From Symbiodinium sp. CCMP2592 (lineage: Eukaryota > Sar > Dinophyceae > Suessiales > Symbiodiniaceae), in contig CAJNDT010003557.1 of NCBI GenBank assembly GCA_905221615.1, positions 1,621,988 to 1,685,987 of the forward strand: a stretch of 64,000 nucleotides of DNA. Reading direction: 5' to 3'. Positions 11,975 to 22,650 of the stretch are shown here, in pieces. A model generated the notes under the pieces. It saw nothing but the letters and a program-made list of their open reading frames with translations. It did no database searches and was not told the DNA's origin. Positions within the stretch are counted from its first letter, which is position 1; every line of letters begins with the position of its first letter. The translations under genes were made by a program, and so were the position numbers.

Positions 11975-13367
11975 CTTACTCATTAGAAACCGGTTTTGGG
12001 GATGCTGTTGACACATCAGACATATCCATATATGCAGGGACTGTAGGGCACGAATGGTACAGTATGCTACCGACTATAGTGGTTCACACCTCCATGGGAA
12101 GAGGTGTTGGGCTGAAGATTCGAATTTCGACTTTAGGCCCTAGAGACACCCAAACCTTGGACACAGACCCGATGGGTTGATATCCTGACAAGGGCGGTCG
12201 CGGTCATTCGTGGAATGCTCTGCCCTAGAAAGCCCTAAAAGCCTTCAGCACAACCCGCAACTTTACATCATAAACACAAATGAGACCAAGCTCTAATTCG
12301 GATCAACTCCTCGGCTGGCTGGCCATCTGCAGCAATTTGTCATTTCGCTTCGTGCCCCGCCGGCCACGAAGGCTGGCCCTCGGAAAGTGTGGGTGGCTAG
12401 GGTCTCGGAGTCCAAAATTTAGGGTTTAGGGTTTAGGGTCCAGGGTTTAGGGTTCCCGGTTTAGGGTCTAGCGCTTAGGGTCTTAATTTCAGGTTCAAGG
12501 GTTTATTGTATATAGGGTTTTTGAACTTCTGACTTGGTAACGTGTTTTTTGTATATAGGGTTTTCAACTTGAGACTTGGTAGCAAGTTTGATCATCTCTC
12601 TGCTCATGTTCCAGGGAGGAAAGCACAGCATGGAGCCGTGACGAGACTAGACAAGAGTGGCGTATCCGAAGTCGAACCTAGCATGTTTCGATCATCCAAC
12701 CCTGCTTTCGAGGTGCATGGGCACATTTCTCGAAGTTCTCAAACATGCCAGTCTGGCAACTTGGTCAGCTGCGCATTCTACTCCGGCGAAGCAGGGACGC
12801 GTGCCGGGGCAGAAAATGGAAGCGCTACAACATGCGCATATAGACAGCCAAGTCTATAAGCTCTAAAGCCAGCCCTAAACGCGGGAGCAGACGGCATAGA
12901 TACAGTTTGCTCTTGCAGAGTAAGGGTTCGGTATCTCTCATCCTAACCTGCTCTCCCTCATGCACTGCTGGCCTGGAGGAGGTGCGCGGAGCTTCCAGTT
13001 TCACCCTGTCTGACTCCGTAGGCTAAGCAGGCTGAGCCGGGCTGCGACCAGAGGCAAGCTCGGTGATGGGACTCGGATTTTGCGGAAAGAATCTGCTTGT
13101 TCCGTGCCACAGGCAATGCAAGCCAGGACTTCGGAGTGGCAGTTCAGTATGTTCTGTTTCTCTGGCCACAACTTGCTGTGTTTAGTCACGTCTGCAGTAT
13201 CCCGACATGCTGGACGGGGCGTGTTGCATCAGAAGTTGGACCAATAGGGCCTACAGCAACAACGAAGATGGTTTTGCCGGGGCCAACGCAGTGCATCAAG
13301 AATATGAAGAATAATTAATGCGGTGATGAACATGGTGGTGATTCGTGGTGATACTGTTGATGTACAG
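11975..13367. other. Non-coding DNA with TTTAGGG cluster
   Basis: A compact cluster of TTTAGGG and near-TTTAGGG words occupies about 12418-12482, with the perfect form repeated two to three times. No gene or RNA is recognised. Confidence 0.6.
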
Positions 13368-13440
13368 AATCCTGCATTGCCCCAAGGACCCTAAACTATG
13401 GGAATTATGACATATTCCTTATTATGGGTAATGCAGGATT
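13368..13440. mobile_element. Small foldback element with 15-bp inverted repeats
   Basis: The left arm AATCCTGCATTGCCC (13368-13382) is the inverse, with one mismatch, of the right arm GGGTAATGCAGGATT (13426-13440). The 73-bp unit would fold into a hairpin. It lies 30 bp from the next foldback element. No second copy was found in the window. Confidence 0.6.
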
Positions 13441-13470
13441 TTGAACATCAGCCGTAGTGATTCATGCCTA

Positions 13471-13549
13471 CCTGGACCCCAAAAGTATGTAGAATAATAG
13501 CCTTTTATGGGTATTGGGCCATTATTTTACCTACTTTGGGGGGTTTAGG
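13471..13549. mobile_element. 79-bp foldback (MITE-like) element, CTGGACCCC family, copy 1
   Basis: Imperfect terminal inverted repeats of about 28 bp: left CCTGGACCCCAAAAGTATGT, right end inverse CCTAAACCCCCCAAAGTAGG. The centre contains AATAATAGCCTTTTATGGG. Nearly identical to copies at 15134-15212 and 42185-42263, while the flanks differ. The sharp boundaries with unrelated flanks show dispersal. Confidence 0.75.
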
Positions 13550-14763
13550 TAAAGGCTCCAAGCTTTGGTCATGTCCTGCCAGGCCAGGGCTTCGATGCTC
13601 TCGCTTTCGAGCTCCCCAGGACCCGAGTCAGGGACTCTTTTTCGGATGCCATTATCCACAAGAGTCTACTTCTGAGTTGATCCCTGGGTTCTTCGGAGGC
13701 CCAAGAGTCCATACTTGGGTTCTTGGGCTTCAGAATTTAGAAGTTTGGTGTTTAGGAGCTTTTGGTTTTGGAGGGGCCAGGCAGACCCCGACGTTTCGTA
13801 GCTGTTGTAGAACCCTTAGAGGCTCCGTTTTGTCAAGGCCCCGCTGTTTGAACGCCTTGCGATCCTTCACTCAATACTCGAATCTAAGTGGCACCCGACA
13901 AACTCGTAGAGATATAGAGACCTATAAGACGCTCCTCTTCGAACTATTGAGGCTGCACTTTGAACCCATGCCCCAAATTTAACACTACGACTATTCTTCT
14001 TCTTATCACTATTTTTATCGATTCTTCTTGTCATTATAGTTTCATTCTTGTTGCTTTCCATATTGCTATCATTACTGTTCGCTTCATTACGGCCTTTCTT
14101 TGGCTTCGAGGACCCGGGCTCCCCTGGCCCGGCGTTCCGCACGCAGCGCCGGAGCCGGAGCGACCCGACCTGGCGCTGCTCTCGAGGCTACGGCGTTGTT
14201 CTTTTGGTGCCTCTTTAGGAGGCCTTGAAAAGGTTTATGGCAGTTTATGATCATGGATTTCGGGCTTAGGGCGTTGTTTAAGGAGGGCGGGTTTATGGGT
14301 CTCGAGTTCTTGAAATTTTTCGGGGGACAGAATCTAGGGTTCAGCACTGGCCTGCTTTGACCGAAACTTGAATTGCCGCTCATGCGCATGGGTTCCGGGC
14401 TCGGCTGGTGAGCGCCTTAAGATTATTTATAGGTTTGGAACATGTGAGTGCGGTGTCAAGCCTTCGTTCCGCATGCGTAAAACTTAGCACCTGCTCGATC
14501 TAATTTCTCAACTTTACGCTTTAAGCCCTTTATACACGCTTTAAGTCCTGCACGAATCCCTTGAACCCTACAACCCCAGCAACCCTAACCTTGAACCCTG
14601 AACCCTTAAAGTCCTACGCCTCTCCAACCCTAAACCCTAAACTCTTCCCTTCCCCAGTAGACCCTCTATGTCCTGCCCTTCGCCCCAGCCGTAACCTTGA
14701 ACCCTGAACCCTGAAAGTCCTTAACTCCTCCCAGCAGACCCTATGTGTCCTCCCCTTCGCCAA
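13550..14763. other. Non-coding DNA, CCCTAAA-like words
   Basis: The longest open frame (13464-13982) begins inside the foldback element and carries no motif. The stretch 14560-14720 is rich in AACCCTAAACCC and TGAACCCTGAACCC words, the complement of the TTTAGGG-like text elsewhere. No gene is supported. Confidence 0.55.
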
Positions 14764-14854
14764 AAATAGGGGACCCTAACATAGTACCCCAAATAGTAGG
14801 ATCCTTATTATGAGGACCCCAAAACAAAGTACCCCTAATTTTCGGAAACTCCCA
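14764..14854. repeat. Partial foldback element, GGGAGTTTC family
   Basis: The stretch shares, in the opposite order, the words GGACCCTAACA, AGTACCC and ATAGTAGGATCCT with the interior of the complete element at 18263-18368, and ends with the same arm TTCGGAAACTCCCA. The matching left arm is missing, so it looks truncated or rearranged. Confidence 0.5.
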
Positions 14855-14933
14855 GGCAGCTTGCGGCCGAAGTGACGGCAGACCGGACGCTGGCAAACCG
14901 CCTCGAGCTTGAGGCCGAAATGCATCTGAAGCC

Positions 14934-15072
14934 TCAAAGGGTGGGATGAAGGTAGGTAGGATTAAGGATCCCTTATATAAGGACTCTTATGATGAAGGTA
15001 GGTAGGATTAAGGATCCCTTATATAAGGACTCTTATTTTGGAGTTACCCCACCTAGCTTCATCCCACCTTTT
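14934..15072. mobile_element. Foldback element with internal duplication and flanking direct repeat
   Basis: The left end TCAAAGGGTGGGATGAAGG and right end CTTCATCCCACCTTTTGA are inverse to each other. A ~47-bp internal block (GATGAAGGTAGGTAGGATTA through GGACTCTTAT) occurs twice in tandem, at about 14945 and 14992. The element is bracketed by the direct repeat GAAATGCATCTGAAGCC at 14917-14933 and 15082-15098, a long candidate target-site duplication. Confidence 0.65.
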
Positions 15073-15133
15073 GAGGCCCCTGAAATGCATCTGAAGCCCT
15101 TTACAAGGCAGTGGTTCAGCTCGCATCAAGATC

Positions 15134-15212
15134 CCTGGACCCCAAAAGTATGTAGAATAATAGCCTTTTATGGGTATTGGGCCATTATTTTATCTACTTT
15201 GGGGGGTTTAGG
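15134..15212. mobile_element. 79-bp foldback element, CTGGACCCC family, copy 2
   Basis: Differs from the copy at 13471-13549 at only a few positions (for example TTATCTACTTT for TTACCTACTTT). It has the same imperfect inverted ends and the same AATAATAGCC centre. Flanking DNA is unrelated to that of the other copies. Confidence 0.75.
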
Positions 15213-18200
15213 GAAGTATATAATTCATATAGTGTTTCATCGGGGTCATTGAAGAACGAGCTCAATACTTTTTTCGTAACCTACACAGACCGGCAGGTAA
15301 GCTGTGCTTTATGTCAGACTAGACTCTGGCTAGACATTGAAAGTCCAGAATAGAATTCTGACGAGTGTGTTTCTGAGCCTGCAGACAACCCCGCCAGAAC
15401 CTGCTGTAGACCACGTTGAAACCCCCAAGACACCAGACCCTTATCCCTGAACCCAAGACCTAACCAAACCTCGAAACCCATGGGAGTGCTGTTTCGAAGG
15501 CTGGGCCGCTGGAGACGCAAGTTCAGCAAGCTCAGCAGGACCGCTGCGTAAGTGCGCTACAAGCGCGCGACATCGTCTAAGGTTTGGGGCTATTAGGGTT
15601 TAGTCATGCACCCAACTATGGTACACGTTTCTTCCTCTGGACATTGAAGCATTTTGTCCATCAGCAGTACCACCAATCATCCATGATCCATTGTTCAACA
15701 TTCGGCTTTTTTCTCCTTAGTTACATGCCAGTCTATTCTAGTTAGGGCTTACACGTAAGGCTGTAGGGCTTTAGCTTTGGTAGTGGTACGGTGACGTGTT
15801 TGACAAGCATCGTGACCTCAAGCCTATACTGACCGAACTTGAGAAGATGTATGAACGACTTCTGCGCAGGACCTTGTGCTGTCGCGGATGCAGGTCCGGT
15901 GGGCAGGTGTTTTCATAGCTGTAAATGCTTATTACCTCGACGCTTGGCGGGTTTTTGGCTTTGTGGGTTTAGGGTCTTGGATTTTTGCCGTTGGGGATTG
16001 CAGGTCAAGGGTTGCGATCATTTTTTTGGCGGGCGCAGACAAGTCCTAGCAGCTCGGAAGCCCCTGCAACGAAATCGTAAAGAAAGCCTCAATCCCACTT
16101 CGTAGAACTTGAAGCGACGTCCGCTCTCTGCTCAAAGCCATGAACCCCAGACCTCGACTTTTGACATCGGGGTGCTGACAATTGCCAGGCCAAAGAAGCC
16201 TTCGACGTCCAGGCGCCGTTGTTCCTACCGCAAGATCAGTGGCCATTAACATCGAATCAGGATAATTACATCGTTCATGCTTGGTGGCTTAGCTTGAAGC
16301 AAAGATCTTATCCGGTTCATTGTAGCATGTGCAGTGCATCATTGTTCGTATGCTCATCTCTTCAAGGGTTTGCTTTCCAGCCCACTGCATAGGTTGGTAA
16401 AGAAAGGGCTGACTCTATTCGCCGAATTTTGGGGTGGGTGAGGGATTGCAGTGGATGACAGCCCCTTTCCGAAATACAGTCTTCATCTTCCCTAACAAAG
16501 TCCTCAAACAATGTCGCCAGCAGCGCATGACGGACCTCGAGCGCTCCCTGGAAGGGTCCGGGACCCAAGGTCATACCATAATATCGATTTCATCATTGAT
16601 TCTAACAACTTGCAATGCGGCGCTTCTTGGATGTGTAAGCGTTTGGGACTTTAGCGCCTAGGGTTTTTGAGGCAAGGGTTTGGGTTCATGTTCGAAAATT
16701 CTCTGGGCTTCCAGGCTGGTGTTGCGAATTTGTGCGGGTCCAGCCTGAAACACTAAACACCAACCGCCCAGCCCAGGCCTCCATGTCTGTCCCTGTCCCC
16801 GAGGCAAATCCATGCAGCCAAAGAGCAGCTGCAGAGACTGACTGAGGCTTTGGCCAGCATCTCGTGTTTCAGGTTTAGTGTTTAGAGGGCTGTACAGGTT
16901 TGTGGACCAGGGAGTGGATCTTGGGGCATATAGGCCTCAAGGACCAAGGATGTAGAAGGCCAGGTTTCAGGCATTAGAGTTGTCGAAAGCTCACCAAAAC
17001 TTTTCAGTGTTGCTGGTGTTCAATCTAAAACACGGAGCTGAAGTTTCAAGAAGCATGGGCGAGTCCCTCCGTTCACGAGAATTTTCCGAGAGGTCACATG
17101 ATTGAGGATTGGCCTTATAAGCCGTGCTGTAGTTTTTCTCTACATGCCAGGAGCGGCGCCAGCTCACTGAGCTCTTCTGTAGCGGCGCGGTTGACAAGGA
17201 AGCTTATGGGGCCTTGGTCGGGGGTGGGGTAAGTTGGGAAAGTTTGTCTGCATGCATGTGTGTATGTGTATCTGTATGTCTGCAGGTGTGTTGTCTGCAG
17301 GTATGTATGTCTGCCTGTCTGTCTGTTTGTCTGTCTACATATACACATGTGACCATGGAAATATGACTAATTACAAGGCCAGTTGAGTGCAGTAGCGTCA
17401 TTGTAATCAGCACAACCTCGCCCGAATTCAGGTTTAAGCTGCAGTATTTGCAGGCCAACCGTGGCAAAAGGCCTCCGGCGAAGCGCAAGGGCCACATGCA
17501 GCACGCAGACCCCGGACTGTTGGGCAGGAGCGCGCTGCAAAATCGCGGCAACTTCTGGAGCAGGCGATCGGGGATTTCGGGCTCAGGGGGTAGTAACAAG
17601 ATTTGAGGGTGCAGGGCTTTCAAAGGTTAGGTTTAGGTGTTACAGGGTTAGGGTTTAATTAGGCCAAGCATGTGTGAATATCAGCAGGGACCAAGAAGTT
17701 TCTGGTACCATTGCTGGACCAGGTGCGCTGAAGCCTAACCACCAGTTGAGCTCGCCAAGTCAGAAACACTTGACGGGGTGGCATGGATCTGTAAGTACTT
17801 CGCACGTCATGCGGTTCATTCCTTTCGTGCGGCTGCAAGTCATATCACTGATCGCCGTAGCAGCAACGATCCTTGGAGAATTACTGATAGCAATGTTCCC
17901 AATCAGGCCAGCAAAAGCAGCAGCAGCAACGGCAATGGTAGTATTGGCTTCTGTGTGGCTCCGGGAAGATAGATGAGATCCTAGGACCTAGGAAGTTCCG
18001 TACCGATGGTCTAAGAGGAGTTGGGGCTGTGAATCGACATCTCACGGGCTCCAGGGTTTGGCCGTTCCCTGTTGAATCCGAAGAGTTGGGGTTTCGGCTT
18101 TACAGGGAGTCTTGGGCTCCGAGATATGTTTTGGATTGTCTCGAGAGGTGCTCGACGAAGAAGCGCGAGCTTTGGAGGCGGGGAGTGCAAGGGCGCGACC

Positions 18201-18262
18201 TGCGACAGCTGTTGTCGACTGCCTTGCCTTAAACCACCAAGTGACCTTCGGGCCCGGGATTG
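15213..18262. other. Non-coding DNA
   Basis: No coding motif or RNA gene is recognised. A degenerate GTAT/GTCT microsatellite lies at about 17240-17345. TTTAGGG-like words occur near 15595, 16870 and 17620-17660. Open frames are under 150 codons and mutually overlapping. Confidence 0.55.
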
Positions 18263-18368
18263 ATATGGGAGTTTCCAGAATAATTATAGGCGTACCATAT
18301 TTTGGGGTCCAGGATCCTACTATTTCGGGTACTGTGTTAGGGTCCCCTTTTTTCGGAAACTCCCATAT
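18263..18368. mobile_element. Foldback element, GGGAGTTTC family, complete copy
   Basis: Perfect 14-bp terminal inverted repeats: ATATGGGAGTTTCC at 18263-18276 and its exact inverse GGAAACTCCCATAT at 18355-18368. The interior words CAGGATCCTACTATTT and TGTTAGGGTCCCC recur in partial copies at 14764-14854 and 21526-21583. Confidence 0.7.
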
Positions 18369-21300
18369 ATCATACACCCAACCGCCATGAAGCTCCACGC
18401 TCGAGTTTGCGGTGCGGCTTGTCTTGAACGACTCCAGGCTGACTCGTGGACCTAGCACTTCGTTGCACAACGTAGGACCTCTTTCAGCACATGCCCAACA
18501 TCCCAAGGTCCAAACCCCGAAGTCCCAGAAAGCAGAGGAACTCCCAAGGGTTTCAGGGACGCAGAGTTCATGCTCTCCAGTCTTTAGGGCTGTTCTGGAG
18601 AAGGAGACCCGAGACTCCAATGTCTTCTTGGAGGAGTCGTGCAGAGGCCCGCTTTGGCACAATGAAGGGCTTTCGGGGATGTGAAACTTTATACCATTTG
18701 TGACGAGGTTTTGGTATAGGTGGGACTCCGAGAGCTCAGGCCGTCTGAGCACGAATGGTCTCGTTGATAAGGGTACGTAGTAGTAGAGTAGGTAACCTTT
18801 AAACTTTCTTGGGTAGTATAGCCCCTATATCATCCCTATATAGCCAAGAAGGTCAACCTTAGTTTCCCCATGATGCCCGACCAGTAGGGGGGTAATAGGA
18901 GGAGATCGGACTTGCGAGAGAGGGTTTGTGGCATGCCTCCGAGACCACACCAGCAAAGCCAGCATCACATCCCACAGACCGTTGTTGTCCTTACTAGTGA
19001 TCACGGCAGCTGAAAATAATTCAGCGTAATGTTGGAACAAGACATCATACATCACCGTATACTAGTAGCATAGTGCAGTATAGTACAATCCCATATGCTG
19101 CCCCTTGGTAATATGGTTGTCATATCGTGTTCCTCTTGGAGCAGCGCGAGCTCCCAGTTAACAGGTTTCTGACCTGAGTGCTATACGAGCTTGTCACCCA
19201 GCCCTGAATCCTGTAAGCCCTAAAACTTTGGGTTTACATTTGCAGGACCCCGAACCCCAGGCCAAAAAGAGGCAAATGTTCTTTGGGAGTGGGGATGGCT
19301 TGGGGGAACCAGGTCTTCTACAGCAGCTGAGCGTCTACGAGGCCGAGCGCGAAACGTTGCTTCGCGAGGCGAGAGGGCTTGGTGCATGGAGGTAGAGATG
19401 TGGCACTTCTGAAAGACTTCTGTACTGGGCAGCTTCCAGAAGTCATGGTTTCGTTGTTTAAAGGCTAGGAGCCCGTCAAGACAAAACAAAAGCTAGACCG
19501 ACCCTAGGACGTACCCTTCCCATTGATGGCAGTTTTTCACAATGGGAGTTGCCGAATCGCATCGACGCTTGCAGAGACTTTAGACATATAGAACATATAT
19601 AGTTGTTCCTCATTATGGATGAAGCTTGCCAGGTCGAAGATGAAACGACCGCACATGAAGGCCATGAGAAGGCATGGCCTGCAGCTTCATAGGACTTAAG
19701 AGTCCAGGATGTACTGGTTGGAACATTTAAGTCATTTTCCGGTATCCACACGCAGTGTGACCTTCAAACACCTTGGAGCTCATCATGTGTTTAGTCAGTA
19801 TGACGGGTTTAGGGCTGCGAGGTTTAGGAGGATTCCTGGTTGCATAGCGCGGCCCGATAGCATACGCACCTAAAAGCCTGATATCCTAAACCCCATAATT
19901 CCTCAAAGGGTTTCCAGATTTGAGTTTAGAGCTTAGGTCTGGGGTTCGGAGTCAAGGTTTAGGGTTTAGGGATCAATACTCCTATCATCTTGCCTCTTCG
20001 ACAACCACTGTTTCTGTTAGGATTCTCCTGTGCAGTGTTCGTGGTCCAACTGAGACTCCTGTCCCCAAGCCCTTCTCGCTGAACCGTCATCCGCCATAAT
20101 CCCATAAGCCTCCGGAACCCCGAAACTCTCAGCTCAAAATTGATGGCCTTCCCTGAAAAAGCCCCCAAGTGTGAGCCCTAAAGCCTGGATGCCAAGCCCT
20201 CTTGATTCCTCGACAACCAGATAAGGACCTCAAGCCGTCCCTTCGAAAACGAAACTTAAGCGTTGCCAAATCAGAAATTCTGCAGAAACTCAGTGCTTTC
20301 GGCACAATTGTTGGTTTGAGGGCTGAAATAGGGTGGGTGTCTCTGTATCCATATGCAGATAATGTCTCTCTCTCTCTCTATATATATATATATACACAGT
20401 ATATTACATGTAGAATACATATACATGTATGTATGTATGTATATGTATATGTATGTATGTAACCATATTTCTACACATCTGTATACCGAAGATAGCTAGC
20501 TAGCTGGCTGGCTAGATCGGTGGATGGGTAAAGATAGGCAGGTGGTGGATCAACACATGTAAGTAGGGCTTACGGCTAAGGATTTGGGGTTTAGGGTTCC
20601 CTATTTGCAGGCTTATGGGTCTTCCGCCCAGAACTCAGCTTCCGTGGAGCACGGCTCTGCAGTCGAAACGGTCGGAGGGTTGGGAGAGATGGTACCATGT
20701 AGGGTCTGGGAGAGAGTTGTACTATGAGGAGGGTTCCAGGAGTAAGCTGACTGCACTATACTGTTTGGCAAGCAGTGCGACTTCGAGACGTGTGGAGCCG
20801 TCCTCAAGTTCCGGGTTTGGATTCCAGATGCGTTGGACTGAGGATGGATCCAGGATCAGAGGGTATTTTTCGGTTTGGGATTCCAGGCTGCAGCTGCAGG
20901 GTACGTAAAGGATTGAGAAGGGTTGAAGGTCGAAGGTCAAGGTTTCGTGCCAGGGGTCAAGGTCGCAGGTTGACGGACAGCGGGTTTTAGGCTTGAGCCT
21001 GTAACACTGTAGGGTTGACAGCGCATCAGGTCTTGTTGTTGCTTATTGCCAGAGATGCAGGTCTTTGGTTCGGAGTTCAAGACCCAACATCCGCAGACGC
21101 ACATACCAAACTCTCAACAAGTTGTACATCATGCTGAATCCCAAGAGCCTGGAGCCTGGACTTCAGGGTCTTTGCAACAGATCCAGCTGTGAAAGCCACA
21201 AGCCCGATTCAATATCCGAGTTTGGCAATACCGACTTCGCCACCCCTCATTAAAACATGTCGGAGAACTGGAGTACCGGGATATGTCTCTGCCCAAGGAC

Positions 21301-21675
21301 ACTCCGTCATGATTATAGCAACCCATGAAGACGCCAGGTATTTCCGCAATGCTGAGCGTTTGTTGCCCTTAGGTTCGGAACCTTGCTGCGCTGACAGCCC
21401 GGGCAGATCCTCGCAGTCGTCCCGGTGTGTGAGGCCACGGTCAAAAGCCTGCTGTCTTCAAGATGGGCGGAGGGGGGGGCGGGGGGGCTCTTAAACTGAG
21501 GGGGACCGTGGCGTATATAGTAAGTCAAGGATCCTACTGTTTTAGGTTTGTACTTTGAGTCCCTAAGCTTCCGAAACTCCCAGATAGACGGCCTCCGCAT
21601 TCTTTGAAGCACCGCCAACAACAAAGATCGTTATCGGCATCGGTGTCGCCATCATCGTGGTCATTGATGGACCGT
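18369..21675. other. Non-coding DNA with short microsatellite
   Basis: A CT/AT/GTAT microsatellite lies at about 20370-20462. A partial GGGAGTTTC-family relic (ATCCTACTGTTTTAGG to CCGAAACTCCCA) lies at about 21526-21583. A G-rich run at 21466-21487 has G-quadruplex potential. No gene is recognised. Confidence 0.55.
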
Positions 21676-21931
21676 GATCATCATCATCATCAGCAGCAGC
21701 ATCACTATCGATCACCACCCATACCAGCGGCAGCGGCAAAAGCAACAGCAACAGTAACAACGACGACAACAACAGCCAGAACCACGACGTCAACGACAAC
21801 AACAACAGCAACAACAACGACGGCAACGGCAACAGCCACAGCGACGACAACGACAACAGCAACAACGGCAACAACAGCAACAACAACAACACAAACAACA
21901 GCAATCATACCAACAACAACAACAACAACAA

Positions 21932-21966
<35 letters not shown>

Positions 21967-21990
21967 CCACCAACAACAACAACAACAACC

Positions 21991-22041
<51 letters not shown>

Positions 22042-22043
22042 CC

Positions 22044-22095
<52 letters not shown>

Positions 22096-22161
22096 GCAAC
22101 AACAACACCAACAGCAACAACAACAGCAGCACCAGCACCAGCACCAGCACTTGCAGCACTT

Positions 22162-22197
<36 letters not shown>

Positions 22198-22277
22198 CCA
22201 GCACTTGCAGCAGCAGCAGCAGCAGCACTTGCAGCAGCTGCAGCAGCAGCACTTGCAGCAGCAGCAGCAGCAACAAT
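21676..22277. repeat. CAR trinucleotide tract (CAA/CAG)
   Basis: About 600 bp of CAA, CAG, CGA and ATC-type trinucleotides with pure (CAA)n at about 21965-22095 and (CAG)n at about 22160-22275. All three frames stay open on both strands, giving poly-T/A/Q-type translations that are not genes. Confidence 0.95.
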
Positions 22278-22583
22278 AATAATAATAATCATCATATTCA
22301 TCATATTAATCATAATAAGCATAATCATAATCATGATCATAACCATAATACTAATAATAATAGCAATAATAACAATAATAACAATAATAACAATAATAAT
22401 AATAATAATAATCATAATATTAATAATAATGATAATAATAATAATAGTAATAATATTAAGAATACTAATAATAATAATAATAATAGGAATAATAATAATA
22501 CTAATAATAATAATGATAATAACAATAATAACAATAATAATAACAATAATAAGAAGAAGAAAAAGAAGAATAAGAATACGATT
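22278..22583. repeat. AAT/AAG tract, left flank of the LINE insertion
   Basis: Imperfect (AAT)n with AAC and ATC variants, turning into AAG-rich repeats before ending at AGAATACGATT (22573-22583). The AAG/AAT texture resumes right after the same 11 bases at 36505-36515, so the tract was split by the retrotransposon. Confidence 0.92.
22573..22583. repeat. Target-site duplication, 3' side of the LINE
   Basis: AGAATACGATT here is identical to 36505-36515. It directly abuts the T run (A-tail on the minus strand) at the 3' end of the element. The boundary is uncertain by one or two T bases. Confidence 0.85.
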
Positions 22584-22650
22584 TTTTTTTCTCGGCGGAT
22601 TGCAGAGTCGACAGACGCATCCGTAGCAATGAATTCAGTGAAACGGGAAT

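Noticed and set aside
21604..22626. 340-codon open frame across the trinucleotide tract
   Set aside because: The translation is only poly-T, poly-A and poly-I from CAA/CAG/AAT repeats, and all frames on both strands are open.
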